A DNA stretch of 10,147 nucleotides from an uncultured Alphaproteobacteria bacterium (GCA_938028645.1 CALIMD010000140.1:1-10147), one strand, 5' to 3'; counted from the first letter of the stretch, positions 1 to 6,687 are shown. Made by a program: numbers and translations. The notes: generated by a model not told the origin, from the letters alone.

Positions 1-138
1 GAATCTGAAACGGCCATTAGTGAGGTTAGGCCACATCTAATAGAACAATTGGATAAAATACGTGACTTATTGGAAGAAATATCTCCAGAAATTGGCATTT
101 CAGATCCCGCTTCTGGTCCGGTAGTTTGGACTAATTAA
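1..138 (+). CDS. C-terminal part of small ABM-like (dimeric alpha/beta barrel) protein, cut by window edge
   Basis: This is the last 45 codons of a gene whose start lies before the window; it ends at TAA 136-138. The translated tail closely matches the C-terminal half of the next gene (236-538): 28 of 42 aligned residues up to the shared PVV are identical by eye. Shared blocks include IEQLD, LEEISP and DPASGPVV. It is therefore the upstream member of a tandem duplicated pair. I infer the same fold as its neighbour, a small ferredoxin-like dimeric barrel of the antibiotic-biosynthesis-monooxygenase type, because the visible helix-rich half and the DPASGPVV tail match. No substrate can be assigned. 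Confidence 0.8.
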   Translation, partial: ESETAISEVRPHLIEQLDKIRDLLEEISPEIGISDPASGPVVWTN

Positions 139-187
139 GAGGCGCATTTTCAAGATATTATATTTTGTGATAGGCTGGCAATCTTCA

Positions 188-217
188 TTGATAAACAGTC
201 AATAACCATTTTAAGAT
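188..217 (+). promoter_or_regulatory. Possible sigma-70 promoter for the second ABM-like gene
   Basis: TTGATA at 188-193 and TAAGAT at 212-217 are separated by 18 bp. They match the housekeeping consensus at 5/6 and 4/6 positions. The predicted start of transcription near 224 would leave only about 10 nt of leader containing the GGAAGG ribosome binding site. Read-through from the upstream copy is an alternative. Confidence 0.3.
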
Positions 218-235
218 ATTTTTTGGAAGGTTTTG

Positions 236-538
236 ATGGCACGATTTATAAGTACTGTTCGGTTCTCTGTTAAACACGACTCTATTGAAGAGTTCATAAA
301 ACGCGAAAAAGAACTGGACTATACTGAAATGGCGGAGCAAGTCACCTTAATTAAAACGGGTGAAAAAACCTTTTGTTGGATAGGTGTATTTGAGTCCGAA
401 AACGCTATAAAAGCCTGCAGACCAAAAATGATTGAACAGTTAGATTCTTTAAGGCATACGTTGGAAGAAATTTCTCCTGATCTCGGAGTAACGGATCCGG
501 CATCCGGACCTGTCGTGTTTGACTGGAAACCGGACTAA
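236..538 (+). CDS. Small ABM-like dimeric alpha/beta-barrel protein (second tandem copy)
   Basis: This is a 100-residue soluble protein with no signal peptide or membrane segment. The pattern is beta (ARFISTVRFSV), helix (about 15-30), beta strands (VTLIKTG, FCWIGVFES), a second long helix (about 55-80), then the DPASGPVV tail. That fits the ferredoxin-like fold of antibiotic biosynthesis monooxygenase / stress-responsive barrel proteins, which usually work as dimers. Members range from oxygenases to ligand binders with no known reaction, so function stays open. I chose the ATG at 236 over the in-frame TTG at 233 because GGAAGG at 225-230 sits 5 nt ahead of it. It is a paralogue of the upstream partial gene and ends facing the DUF3237 gene. 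Confidence 0.85.
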   Translation: MARFISTVRFSVKHDSIEEFIKREKELDYTEMAEQVTLIKTGEKTFCWIGVFESENAIKACRPKMIEQLDSLRHTLEEISPDLGVTDPASGPVVFDWKPD

Positions 539-542
539 TCTA

Positions 543-631
543 TTAGTAAGCGATTAGATATCATAAAAGCTAAATCGCAAGAGAATATAATGGTCGATTT
601 TGGATTTATATTTTCCCCATTCGCTTATTAA
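543..631. repeat. Two overlapping inverted repeats between convergent genes
   Basis: TTAGTAAGCGA at 543-553 can pair with TCGCTTATTAA at 621-631, giving an 11-bp stem with one G-T pair. The inner arm GCGATTAG (550-557) can instead pair with CTAAATCGC (570-578) with one bulged base. The two pairings share bases and so exclude each other. Neither stem is followed by a clear T-run on either strand, so calling it an intrinsic terminator is weak. Its position between converging genes still makes a 3'-end function the simplest reading. Confidence 0.3.
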
Positions 632-650
632 AACTGTTATCTATGACGCA

Positions 651-1100
651 CTACACTGTAACTTTTACCTCATAAAGGTTATACACCAACTCACCTGTTT
701 CAAGATTTACGTTGCCAGCGGCAATCGCCTGAATACCATTCAACCAAGAATATTTCTTACTTCCAGTTTGAAAAGTTGGAGCCGTGGCAATGAGACCAGA
801 AGCCATATCTCCTCTTCCCTGATATTCGACATATATAAAGGCATCATCATCTGTTTTGAGTGTAAATCGCACATCTAGACAACCTATTTTTCCGTCATCT
901 GCAACGGTTAGCCAATCGGCTGCATCATTTATTGCCAATGATGCTTTGATTTTGTCGCTCTGAAGATCAATCGAGACTACATCAACTATAACCCTTGGCC
1001 CTTTGGGCCCTCCTCCAACTTCGACCATATCGCCAAGTTGTACATGCAAAACCCCCATTGGCTCTAAAGTGGCTTGGGGAAAAGTTTTCCCATCTCCCAT
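651..1100 (-). CDS. DUF3237 family protein
   Basis: This 149-residue soluble protein matches my memory of DUF3237. Visible hallmarks are the GGGPKGPR segment (residues 29-36), the ADW motif (61-63), and a long conserved block with TLKTDDDAFIYVEYQGRG (about 80-97). Near the end are a TG...YSWLN segment and a terminal YNLYEV strand. The family is a predicted beta-barrel of unknown reaction, about 150 residues long, so this copy is full length. The ATG at 1100 is preceded by an AAGGA ribosome binding site about 8 nt upstream. It follows the GST-like gene by 76 nt on the same strand with no obvious terminator between, so co-transcription is likely. A shared role with the transferase is inference from proximity only. 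Confidence 0.8.
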   Translation of the reverse strand: MGDGKTFPQATLEPMGVLHVQLGDMVEVGGGPKGPRVIVDVVSIDLQSDKIKASLAINDAADWLTVADDGKIGCLDVRFTLKTDDDAFIYVEYQGRGDMASGLIATAPTFQTGSKKYSWLNGIQAIAAGNVNLETGELVYNLYEVKVTV

Positions 1101-1176
1101 AACTTTTCCTTCATTAATGATTATTTACAAAAATTTTTACCTGCATGCCCCAAATAGAAATATTCAGGATATGTGA

Positions 1177-1887
1177 TTAGATTGGACTACCCGCAAATTT
1201 TGATGCGCTAGCTTTAACTTCACTGATTTCACCTACCGCGTTTGCAATCGCAGAAATAGTACTAGCACCTGCAAAAGGTTGGCCGTTACAGGCATCTCTC
1301 AACAGTCCAAAACCCCCTGTTTCCTCAACTGTTCTAACAGACGTATAAAGGAATAGATCGGCGTAGGAACATTCGGCTCCAGTCAAAAAGGGCCCGGCGT
1401 TTACTTTAACTAAATGGCGTTCTAGGAATTCGACGCGGTTCTTGTGAAGAGTTGTGAGATTGGCTATCGTTGTCTCTTTTCCCTCACCCGCCAGACTGTC
1501 AGTCAAGCGTAGATTTCTCCAAAATACTTCATTATGTCCAGTAATAATGTCATGAAATGGGGATAGAACAAATGAATAGTAATCTTGAACCCAAGCCCAA
1601 TACATTCCAACTCGCGCAGCAGTCTCATTACTTTTGGGTGTTAAGGGCCCAGGGTATTGAGCCACTAGATATTGAACTATCGCCATAGAGTCATTTAATT
1701 CTAGCCCGTTGGAGTGATCTTTCATCCAAGGTATTGTCCCAAAAGGTGCCTCCTTATCCTTATCAAAATCGTCACCCATTGGACTGGAAAGCAGAAAGTT
1801 TACTTTAATACCGTGCATCGCACATATCAGGTGAATTTGCTCTCCGCGTCCGATAACAGGTAAATAGACCAAATCGATCTCTTTCAT
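1177..1887 (-). CDS. Glutathione S-transferase family protein
   Basis: This 236-residue protein has the two-domain cytosolic GST layout. The N-terminal thioredoxin-like domain (about 1-80) has a candidate catalytic tyrosine Y8 in VYLPVIGRGEQIH, a GTIPWM cis-proline motif (50-55, P53) and the glutathione gamma-glutamyl contact motif NDSMAI (65-70). The alpha-helical C-terminal domain carries the N-capping box SYAD (174-177) within the usual PFLTG...ADLFLY stretch. The early tyrosine suggests a tyrosine-type (sigma/alpha-like) enzyme; the substrate is unknown. I start at the ATG at 1887, which has a strong GGGAGAGG site 5 nt upstream. A start at 1932 would add 15 residues not expected before the first strand. 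It probably heads an operon with the DUF3237 gene. Confidence 0.85.
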   Translation of the reverse strand: MKEIDLVYLPVIGRGEQIHLICAMHGIKVNFLLSSPMGDDFDKDKEAPFGTIPWMKDHSNGLELNDSMAIVQYLVAQYPGPLTPKSNETAARVGMYWAWVQDYYSFVLSPFHDIITGHNEVFWRNLRLTDSLAGEGKETTIANLTTLHKNRVEFLERHLVKVNAGPFLTGAECSYADLFLYTSVRTVEETGGFGLLRDACNGQPFAGASTISAIANAVGEISEVKASASKFAGSPI

Positions 1888-1952
1888 AACGACCTCTCCC
1901 TTGTCTAAAGTTAAATAACAGTAGCTGATCAAATATTTATAAAACCTACTTC

Positions 1953-1992
1953 AATTAACTTAACCTATATATTTAATTAACTTAACCTATAT
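1953..1992. repeat. 18-bp perfect direct repeat, 22-bp period, upstream of GST gene
   Basis: AATTAACTTAACCTATAT occurs at 1953-1970 and again at 1975-1992. The copies are exactly 22 bp apart start to start, about two turns of the helix, so a protein binding both would sit on one face. On the minus strand each copy reads with two GTTAA units in a row (GTTAAGTTAA). The repeat lies 66-105 bp upstream of the GST start codon, just upstream of a TATAAA-like element. This is where an activator or repressor of the GST-DUF3237 unit would be expected. Chance in AT-rich DNA is unlikely for 18 identical bases, but a replication slip is possible. Confidence 0.55.
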
Positions 1993-2022
1993 GTTTGTCT
2001 ATGAATGTTTTAAATAACATTT

Positions 2023-2053
2023 TTGACAACCTGTGTAACTGCAGCGATTTAAC
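2023..2053 (+). promoter_or_regulatory. Weak candidate promoter for the coiled-coil protein gene
   Basis: A perfect TTGACA is present at 2023-2028. The best downstream partner is TTTAAC at 2048-2053, a poor -10 box at a long 19-bp spacing. Only the -35 half is convincing. Confidence 0.25.
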
Positions 2054-2105
2054 TAAGTTCGATTAATTATTTTTTGTTAATTTAAAACACCGTTTGGCAA
2101 ATAAA

Positions 2106-3002
2106 ATGAGTAATAAAATTCTAAACCCGGAAGAAAAAGTTAGAGAACAAAATAAGTTAATTTCGTTCTTAAGGAGACAAATCGAGGAAAAAGATAAAGA
2201 GATTGAATACCTCAAAACACAAATTACTATCCAAACAACAAATGAACCCAGCCAGCCGAAGAAGAATAATTTATCTCGTAAAAAAAGCTTAAAAAGTGAT
2301 TTTAAAAAAACTGCTTATTTTATTAAAGAACCAGAGGTATCCATTCAAAGCCACGAAACTTTCGATCTCAAAACCGAAATAGATCGAGATGAGACACCCG
2401 AAATCATAATGATGCGATTACGCTACAAAATTGATAGAGGTGAATACAAACACACGGAAACCGTATATGCCCAAAAGGTGTGTAATATAATAACTGTTAG
2501 AGGTGCGGAGGTTCCAGATAGCATAAAAAAACAGTGGCATGACGAACGGCTAAAACAATTGCACATTAAAACCAAATTAGCCTTTGATAAAAAGTTTAAT
2601 ATTCAAAAAATATTAAGTACACGTCAATATGAAGAGATCCACCAGTACATTAGAGAAGATCTACAACTTAGAGCGTCAAAAGAACCTCTTCTAGAATTTC
2701 CAAATGATTTGATAAAAGAAATCCAATCGAAACGTCAGGAGTCATCCCAGGAAAATATCGTGGATCTAAACTTTGTGAAGACCCAGAAGATACTTCGACA
2801 AGCAGAAGAAGAAACTAACGATTTGGATAATCTACTTCCTGATGTATTAAATCACTTTAATCCAATGGCCGAGGCAGAGTTGACGTTACTAGATGAAGAA
2901 ATTGCAAGGGCTAGAAAAGAGAAAAAATCTGTTGAGAATTTAGATGCACAATCTAAAAAAAGTGACCGTGGTCATCACAGAAGTAATCCTAGAAAAGATT
3001 GA
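2106..3002 (+). CDS. Unrecognised highly charged coiled-coil protein
   Basis: I do not recognise this 298-residue protein. It has no signal peptide or membrane helix and is rich in K, E, R, D and Q. Residues about 9-42 form a heptad-like coiled coil (KLISFLRRQIEEKDKEIEYLK). A basic serine/lysine-rich linker follows (about 51-70), then a mixed central region (about 95-190) that may be a folded domain, including MMRLRYKI and a W-containing helix. A charged helical C-terminus ends in a disordered-looking KKSDRGHHRSNPRKD tail. The start is uncertain: the ATG at 2106 has no good ribosome binding site, and a TTG at 2094 is the alternative. The coiled coil suggests self-association, and the basic stretches could contact nucleic acid or an acidic partner; both are inference. 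The coding strand is markedly A-rich compared with neighbours. Confidence 0.75.
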   Translation: MSNKILNPEEKVREQNKLISFLRRQIEEKDKEIEYLKTQITIQTTNEPSQPKKNNLSRKKSLKSDFKKTAYFIKEPEVSIQSHETFDLKTEIDRDETPEIIMMRLRYKIDRGEYKHTETVYAQKVCNIITVRGAEVPDSIKKQWHDERLKQLHIKTKLAFDKKFNIQKILSTRQYEEIHQYIREDLQLRASKEPLLEFPNDLIKEIQSKRQESSQENIVDLNFVKTQKILRQAEEETNDLDNLLPDVLNHFNPMAEAELTLLDEEIARARKEKKSVENLDAQSKKSDRGHHRSNPRKD

Positions 3003-3010
3003 AACCGAAT

Positions 3011-3097
3011 ATGAAGGTAGGTGTATTGCATATAAATAAGAAAACTGTGTCTTCGATCATTGATTTTTTCATCGCAACTCTGCGCCAAGCATTATGA
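3011..3097 (+). CDS. Possible 28-codon ORF overlapping the DUF2842-like gene
   Basis: An ATG at 3011 opens a 28-residue frame (beginning MKVGVLHINKKTVSSIIDFF) whose TGA at 3095-3097 overlaps the ATG of the next gene in an ATGA arrangement. The downstream gene has no ribosome binding site of its own, so translation of this frame could deliver ribosomes to it. The peptide is lysine-containing then hydrophobic (SSIIDFFIATLRQAL) and amphipathic. There is no strong ribosome binding site before 3011, and the overlap could be chance. Confidence 0.25.
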   Translation: MKVGVLHINKKTVSSIIDFFIATLRQAL

Positions 3098-3288
3098 GAT
3101 GGAGGACGCTCATAGCTGGGTTTGGTATATTATTGTTTCTGGCTATATACATAGCCCTGATTTTAAATATTTCCGATTTGTTATCTGACAATTTGTTAAT
3201 TAGCACAATATTTTATCTTTTAGCTGGCCTTGCATGGATACCTTTTGTGGTAAAATTGATGGGCTGGGCTCAACGAGATAAATCTTAA
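3094..3288 (+). CDS. DUF2842-like small inner-membrane protein
   Basis: This 64-residue protein has two membrane helices, at about 6-26 (LIAGFGILLFLAIYIALIL) and 35-56 (LLISTIFYLLAGLAWIPFVV). A short loop joins them and there is a basic tail (WAQRDKS). Length, two-helix layout, the aromatic YLLAGLAWI...P segment and the tryptophan near the C-terminus fit DUF2842, an alphaproteobacterial family of unknown function. The arginines before the first helix suggest a cytoplasmic N-terminus. There is no clear ribosome binding site, so coupling to the short upstream frame by the ATGA overlap is possible. Assignment is from pattern memory, not a search. Confidence 0.7.
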   Translation: MRWRTLIAGFGILLFLAIYIALILNISDLLSDNLLISTIFYLLAGLAWIPFVVKLMGWAQRDKS

Positions 3289-3303
3289 TGTTTGGGACAC
3301 CAG

Positions 3304-3320
3304 TCAATCTTCAAGATTGA
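3304..3320. promoter_or_regulatory. 17-bp perfect dyad, possible operator
   Basis: TCAATCTTCAAGATTGA is an 8-1-8 palindrome centred on C3312. It lies 16 nt after the DUF2842-like stop codon and 85 bp before the SDR start codon. No T-run follows, so it is a poor intrinsic terminator. Its length and symmetry are typical of a homodimeric repressor site for the downstream SDR, but no regulator gene is visible nearby. Confidence 0.35.
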
Positions 3321-3405
3321 GTTAAGCACAGGTAATCCTTTACTTTTGAATCGATATATACTTTTAATTTAATAAAATCGTTCAAAAATATTTTGGTGCA
3401 GAATT

Positions 3406-4173
3406 ATGGAAAACGATCTACCTAAAATGGGTTTCGATTTATCTGGTTTAAATATTTTAATTGTAGGAGCCCAACTTGGGATTGGATTATCATTAGCTAA
3501 CGTATGCGCAGCGCAGGGTGCAAAACTAGTCTTAGCAGATATTGAACCTCCAGTAGAGCTTGCAGAAACTTTGGAACATAAGTTCAAAACAGATATTATT
3601 ACTCAAGCGTGTGATATCGCCCAAAGAAAATCTGTAGAAAGTTTAGCAAACACATTATCTGAGAAAGGGATTATTCCGAATTCAATCGCTGTCACAGCCG
3701 GAGTAACAAAATATAATGATTGGATTGAGTCCGATAGCGAAACTTGGGATCAAGATGTTGATCAGATATTTAATGTAAATTTGCGTGGTCCCATGAATAT
3801 TGCGCGATCCTTTTTACCTATTATGGAGACTAGCGGATGGGGTAGACTGGTTCTTGTTGGTTCAATTGCCGGACGAATGGGAGGTTTGACATCGCAGCCC
3901 CACTATGCTGCGAGTAAGGGTGGCATTCATTCTATGACGAGGCTACTTGCTACTAAATATGCATCCTCGGGTGTACTGGTGAATGCTGTAGCCCCTGGAC
4001 CAACTAAAACGAGAATGACAGAAGGAAGAACGATAGACACTACTAATGTTCCATTAGGAAGAATGCTCGAGCCAGAAGATATCGCTTGGCCCATAGCGTT
4101 TCTTTTATCGCCAGCAGCTGCTGGGATGGTAGGCGTTGTGCTCGACGTGAACGGAGGGGTAACGTTCTCCTAA
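3406..4173 (+). CDS. Classical short-chain dehydrogenase/reductase (SDR)
   Basis: This 255-residue enzyme has the complete classical SDR signature. It shows the cofactor glycine motif GAQLGIG (21-27) and an acidic D44 after the second strand, which favours NAD(H) over NADP(H). TAG follows at 98-99, with N125 in FNVNLRG. The catalytic S153, Y167 and K171 lie in VGSIAG and HYAASKGG, and the PGPTKT loop is at 197-202. The terminal LDVNGGVTFS is the usual SDR C-terminal strand. It should oxidise or reduce an alcohol/ketone pair in the cytoplasm; the substrate cannot be read from sequence. The motif start VGAQ replaces the more usual TGxx, a minor variation. The ATG at 3406 has only a weak ribosome binding site; M8 at 3427 is an alternative start. 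An extended SDR follows 132 nt downstream on the same strand. Confidence 0.9.
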   Translation: MENDLPKMGFDLSGLNILIVGAQLGIGLSLANVCAAQGAKLVLADIEPPVELAETLEHKFKTDIITQACDIAQRKSVESLANTLSEKGIIPNSIAVTAGVTKYNDWIESDSETWDQDVDQIFNVNLRGPMNIARSFLPIMETSGWGRLVLVGSIAGRMGGLTSQPHYAASKGGIHSMTRLLATKYASSGVLVNAVAPGPTKTRMTEGRTIDTTNVPLGRMLEPEDIAWPIAFLLSPAAAGMVGVVLDVNGGVTFS

Positions 4174-4305
4174 GACTAAAAATAAGGAATTTTATTAAGT
4201 GTTTATATAAATCATATGAGAAGAAGAACCGACATCTTGGGGAGAATATCGCCCGCCTAAGTAGAAATTATCTTTATCCGGGCTAATATATTTTGGAGTT
4301 TTCTA

Positions 4306-5298
4306 ATGGCCAAAACTATTTGTGTCGCTGGTGCCAGTGGGTTAGTAGGATCGAGCATTGTGAAAGAGGCGCTCTTCCGTGGGTATAGTGTTAATGGCAC
4401 AATGCGTGATTCGACAGATAAAGAAAAAGTACATTACCTAAACCTTTTAAAAGGTTCTAATAATTTGAAACTGTTCAGTGCAGATATGCAAACCACTTCT
4501 ACTTTTAATGAAGCGCTTAAAGGAACAGACGCAGTATTTATAACCTGCCTAATACCGACATATAAGGGTCCGACCGGAGTTTTAGCAAAAGAGATGGAGT
4601 ATGAACAAGGATATCAGGAAATTATCCGACCCACGGTAGATGGCTGCGTTGGAATCTTGAAATCTGCGCTCAAACAGGGTGTACGCCAAGCTGTGATTTG
4701 CTCATCTACGTCCAGCACCAATCCAGTCCCAGCGGTTACTATAAAAAATGAAATTGATCATTGGTCGGATGAGCGCGAGCAATGTAAGTCCAAAAAATTT
4801 ACTTCGGCCGCTAAGACCTTTATGGAGAAAGCTGCCATACATTTCGCAAAAGAGCATAATATTCGGTTGTCTATTATTTTACCGACAGGTCTATATGGGC
4901 AGGCGTTATTACCCGAACATATGCACCACTCTCCATTTGCGTGGTTACAACGTGTAATAGACGGAGGTCAACCGCGTCATGAAACGGTGCCGAATGACTC
5001 TGCGTCTATGATACATTTAGAGGATTTAGCAAACCTTTTTTTGGCAGCCTATGAAAATCCCAATGCATCTGGAAGATATTTTGGTGTTTTTGATAGTTTA
5101 CATTGGCAAGATATTTACGCGGAATGCCAGAAAATATTACCTACTATGAAAATGCCCAATCCATTGAAAGAAAAAATGGTAGCACCTACTGGGTTTGATT
5201 TCTCGCGGCGTAATAGTCTAGACGTGACCATTCGTGATTTCCCCACTCTACTTCGGCAAACTATACAGTGGTTACAAACTAATCCCTTTAACAAGTAA
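4306..5298 (+). CDS. Extended SDR, NAD(P)-dependent epimerase/dehydratase-like, altered active-site tyrosine
   Basis: This 330-residue protein starts with a Rossmann motif GASGLVGS (9-16). It also has R34, expected to contact an NADP phosphate, AD at 59-60, and a serine-rich CSSTSST strand end (132-138) matching the catalytic serine of dihydroflavonol-reductase-like SDRs. The helix FTSAAKTFMEKAAIHF (165-180) aligns with the family YPxSKTLAEKAAW segment. The lysine (K170) is kept, but the tyrosine four residues earlier is T166, with F165 beside it. ILPTGLYG (191-198) is the usual IRPxxVYGP-type loop. The ATG at 4306 follows GGAG at 4295-4298. The family reduces or epimerises sugars, flavonols or steroids. 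Here the missing tyrosine makes activity uncertain; it may bind NAD(P) without classical chemistry, or use another residue. Confidence 0.85.
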   Translation: MAKTICVAGASGLVGSSIVKEALFRGYSVNGTMRDSTDKEKVHYLNLLKGSNNLKLFSADMQTTSTFNEALKGTDAVFITCLIPTYKGPTGVLAKEMEYEQGYQEIIRPTVDGCVGILKSALKQGVRQAVICSSTSSTNPVPAVTIKNEIDHWSDEREQCKSKKFTSAAKTFMEKAAIHFAKEHNIRLSIILPTGLYGQALLPEHMHHSPFAWLQRVIDGGQPRHETVPNDSASMIHLEDLANLFLAAYENPNASGRYFGVFDSLHWQDIYAECQKILPTMKMPNPLKEKMVAPTGFDFSRRNSLDVTIRDFPTLLRQTIQWLQTNPFNK

Positions 5299-5369
5299 TA
5301 AAAATTTGCGATTGTTTTAATAGAAAAATACGCAATTAAATTTACAATTAACGTCCTAATCCATATCTT

Positions 5370-6335
5370 TTATATTTTTTGGGCCTTACTTTCACGCCAT
5401 GCTGTTATTATACCACCAGCTGCAATAAGGGCCATACCAAAAATGGCCTGTGAAGTTGGCCAACTATCAAACAAAATACGTCCCCAGATCGCGGCGAATA
5501 ATAGATAGGAAAAATCAAGCGGAGCAAGCCAACTACTGTCTGCCGTCTGATAAGCACGAGCCAGACATATATTTCCAAACAGATTCATGAAGGAACAAAG
5601 CAAGGGTATTAAGGCCGCAAGCAATACCAAGTCCGGCCATCCAACCGCTATAAAAGGCATCGCCAGCAGAATATCTTGTGAAGGAGGAAACAACGATAAA
5701 ATAATTATACCTATCAAACCACATGTAATAAAAATAATGGCTACAGCAAAAGTTAACGCGAGAGGATTTTCAGTTCGGCAGGCCCGCCGTAGAATTAAGA
5801 GATTACACGCATAAAAAAAACCTGCCACTATAGGTAGAAGCTGAACGTGTGAGAACCCTGAGCCAAATGGATCGAGCATTAAAAGAGCTCCAACGGCACC
5901 GATTAATAGTGCACTAATTCTCCAAGGGCCTATTTTCTCTCCCAGAAATGGTCCCGCAAGTAAAGAAACAAATAGAGGGTATGTGTATAAACCTGCAGCC
6001 ATTTGCGCCACAGAAAGAAATGGTGCCCCAGCAAAGAAAAAAAACATACATAAGGCTTGCATAGTACCCCGGAGATAGACTGGTTTCCAATTATCCGGAA
6101 CAACTAACTTAACACCTCCTGCTACTATCGATAAAAAAATAATGAGGCTCAAATTACCACACGCGCGTATTGTCTGCAGTTGCCAAAACGAGGTTTGGGG
6201 AGAAATATATTTTATTAATGCATCTTGCAAGGCCAAAACAATCACCCCAGCCAACACTAGACACATTGCATTAAAAGGATGGTCGCCAGTGGGAGCACCA
6301 AATATCGAAAACCTCTGGCTAAATCTAACTTTCAT
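5370..6335 (-). CDS. EamA-family (drug/metabolite transporter superfamily) permease
   Basis: This 321-residue integral membrane protein has about ten hydrophobic helices in two internally similar five-helix halves (about 22-155 and 165-315). That is the standard layout of DMT/EamA exporters, and the length is typical. Family features visible are an early helix ending in ALQDALIKY and the fourth-fifth helix segment LYTYPLFVSLLAGPFLGEKIGPWRISALLIGAVGALLM. The second-half equivalent is LDFSYLLFAAIWGRILFDSWPTSQAIFGMALIAAGGII. The family exports amino acids, nucleosides or other metabolites; the substrate is unknown. The start is ATG 6335 or the adjacent GTG 6338; neither has a clear ribosome binding site. 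The gene converges on the extended SDR across 71 AT-rich bases holding no strong terminator. Confidence 0.88.
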   Translation of the reverse strand: MKVRFSQRFSIFGAPTGDHPFNAMCLVLAGVIVLALQDALIKYISPQTSFWQLQTIRACGNLSLIIFLSIVAGGVKLVVPDNWKPVYLRGTMQALCMFFFFAGAPFLSVAQMAAGLYTYPLFVSLLAGPFLGEKIGPWRISALLIGAVGALLMLDPFGSGFSHVQLLPIVAGFFYACNLLILRRACRTENPLALTFAVAIIFITCGLIGIIILSLFPPSQDILLAMPFIAVGWPDLVLLAALIPLLCSFMNLFGNICLARAYQTADSSWLAPLDFSYLLFAAIWGRILFDSWPTSQAIFGMALIAAGGIITAWRESKAQKI

Positions 6336-6444
6336 CACACGTTTTTATTAAGCCCCTTATGCCCCTTCAACTTAAAGACTACCTTCTCAGTCTTGTCTAG
6401 TGGGTATTGAAGCTTATTTTTAAGTGTTTGATAATTAGCTGCGC

Positions 6445-6472
6445 ATTATAATCTGGTATAAAATTAAGTTAA
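6445..6472 (-). promoter_or_regulatory. Likely sigma-70 promoter for the EamA transporter, with overlapping palindrome
   Basis: On the minus strand TTAACT (6472-6467) and a perfect TATAAT (6450-6445) are 16 bp apart, giving transcription from about 6438 and a leader near 100 nt. The -35 box lies inside the 10-bp palindrome AAGTTAACTT (6466-6475), a possible operator. The rest of 6339-6495 shows no gene. Confidence 0.4.
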
Positions 6473-6495
6473 CTTTCATCTGTATCCCTAACTTA

Positions 6496-6651
6496 CTATC
6501 GAGCAAAGTAATATGGACCGTTTAAACTGGCCTGCACCTTTTGTCTTAACAGGGCCAATTGTCGCAGGATGTTATCCCTAATATATTCACCAAAGTCGTG
6601 ACTATCTGGTTTAGCAAAGCAACCAAATTTTTTTGGCTTAACTACCGCCAC
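6496..6651 (-). CDS. Possible small conserved-looking protein downstream of the secreted two-cysteine protein
   Basis: A GTG at 6651 opens a 51-codon frame ending at TAG 6498-6496. The peptide looks protein-like: a basic start (VVKPKKFGCF), AKPDSHDFGEY, a long amphipathic helix (IRDNILRQLALLRQKVQASL) and an aromatic end NGPYYFAR. It lies in the same reading frame as the preceding gene (6688-7071), and the frame stays open between them apart from that gene's TAA stop. It could be a second cistron, or the remnant of a longer protein cut by a nonsense codon. No good ribosome binding site precedes the GTG, and I do not recognise the family. On the opposite strand the same DNA holds only a 22-codon frame. 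Confidence 0.4.
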   Translation of the reverse strand: MAVVKPKKFGCFAKPDSHDFGEYIRDNILRQLALLRQKVQASLNGPYYFAR

Positions 6652-6687
6652 TCTGAACGTACGCTGCGCCCTGTATAGGTTGCTAGT

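Noticed and set aside
5299..5369. TTGCG...CGCAA inverted repeat between the extended SDR and the transporter, as a bidirectional terminator.
   Set aside because: The stem is only five bases with a loop of over 20 and no clear T-run; AT-rich sequence makes such matches frequent.
6512..6580. Plus-strand 22-codon frame starting MDRLNWPAPF.
   Set aside because: It has no ribosome binding site or promoter and is antisense to the longer, better-looking minus-strand frame.
6621..6639. CCAAA-TTTT-TTTGG hairpin that might end the minus-strand transcript or the secreted protein gene.
   Set aside because: The stem is only 5 bp, AT-rich and without a trailing T-run on either strand; it also falls inside the possible small ORF.
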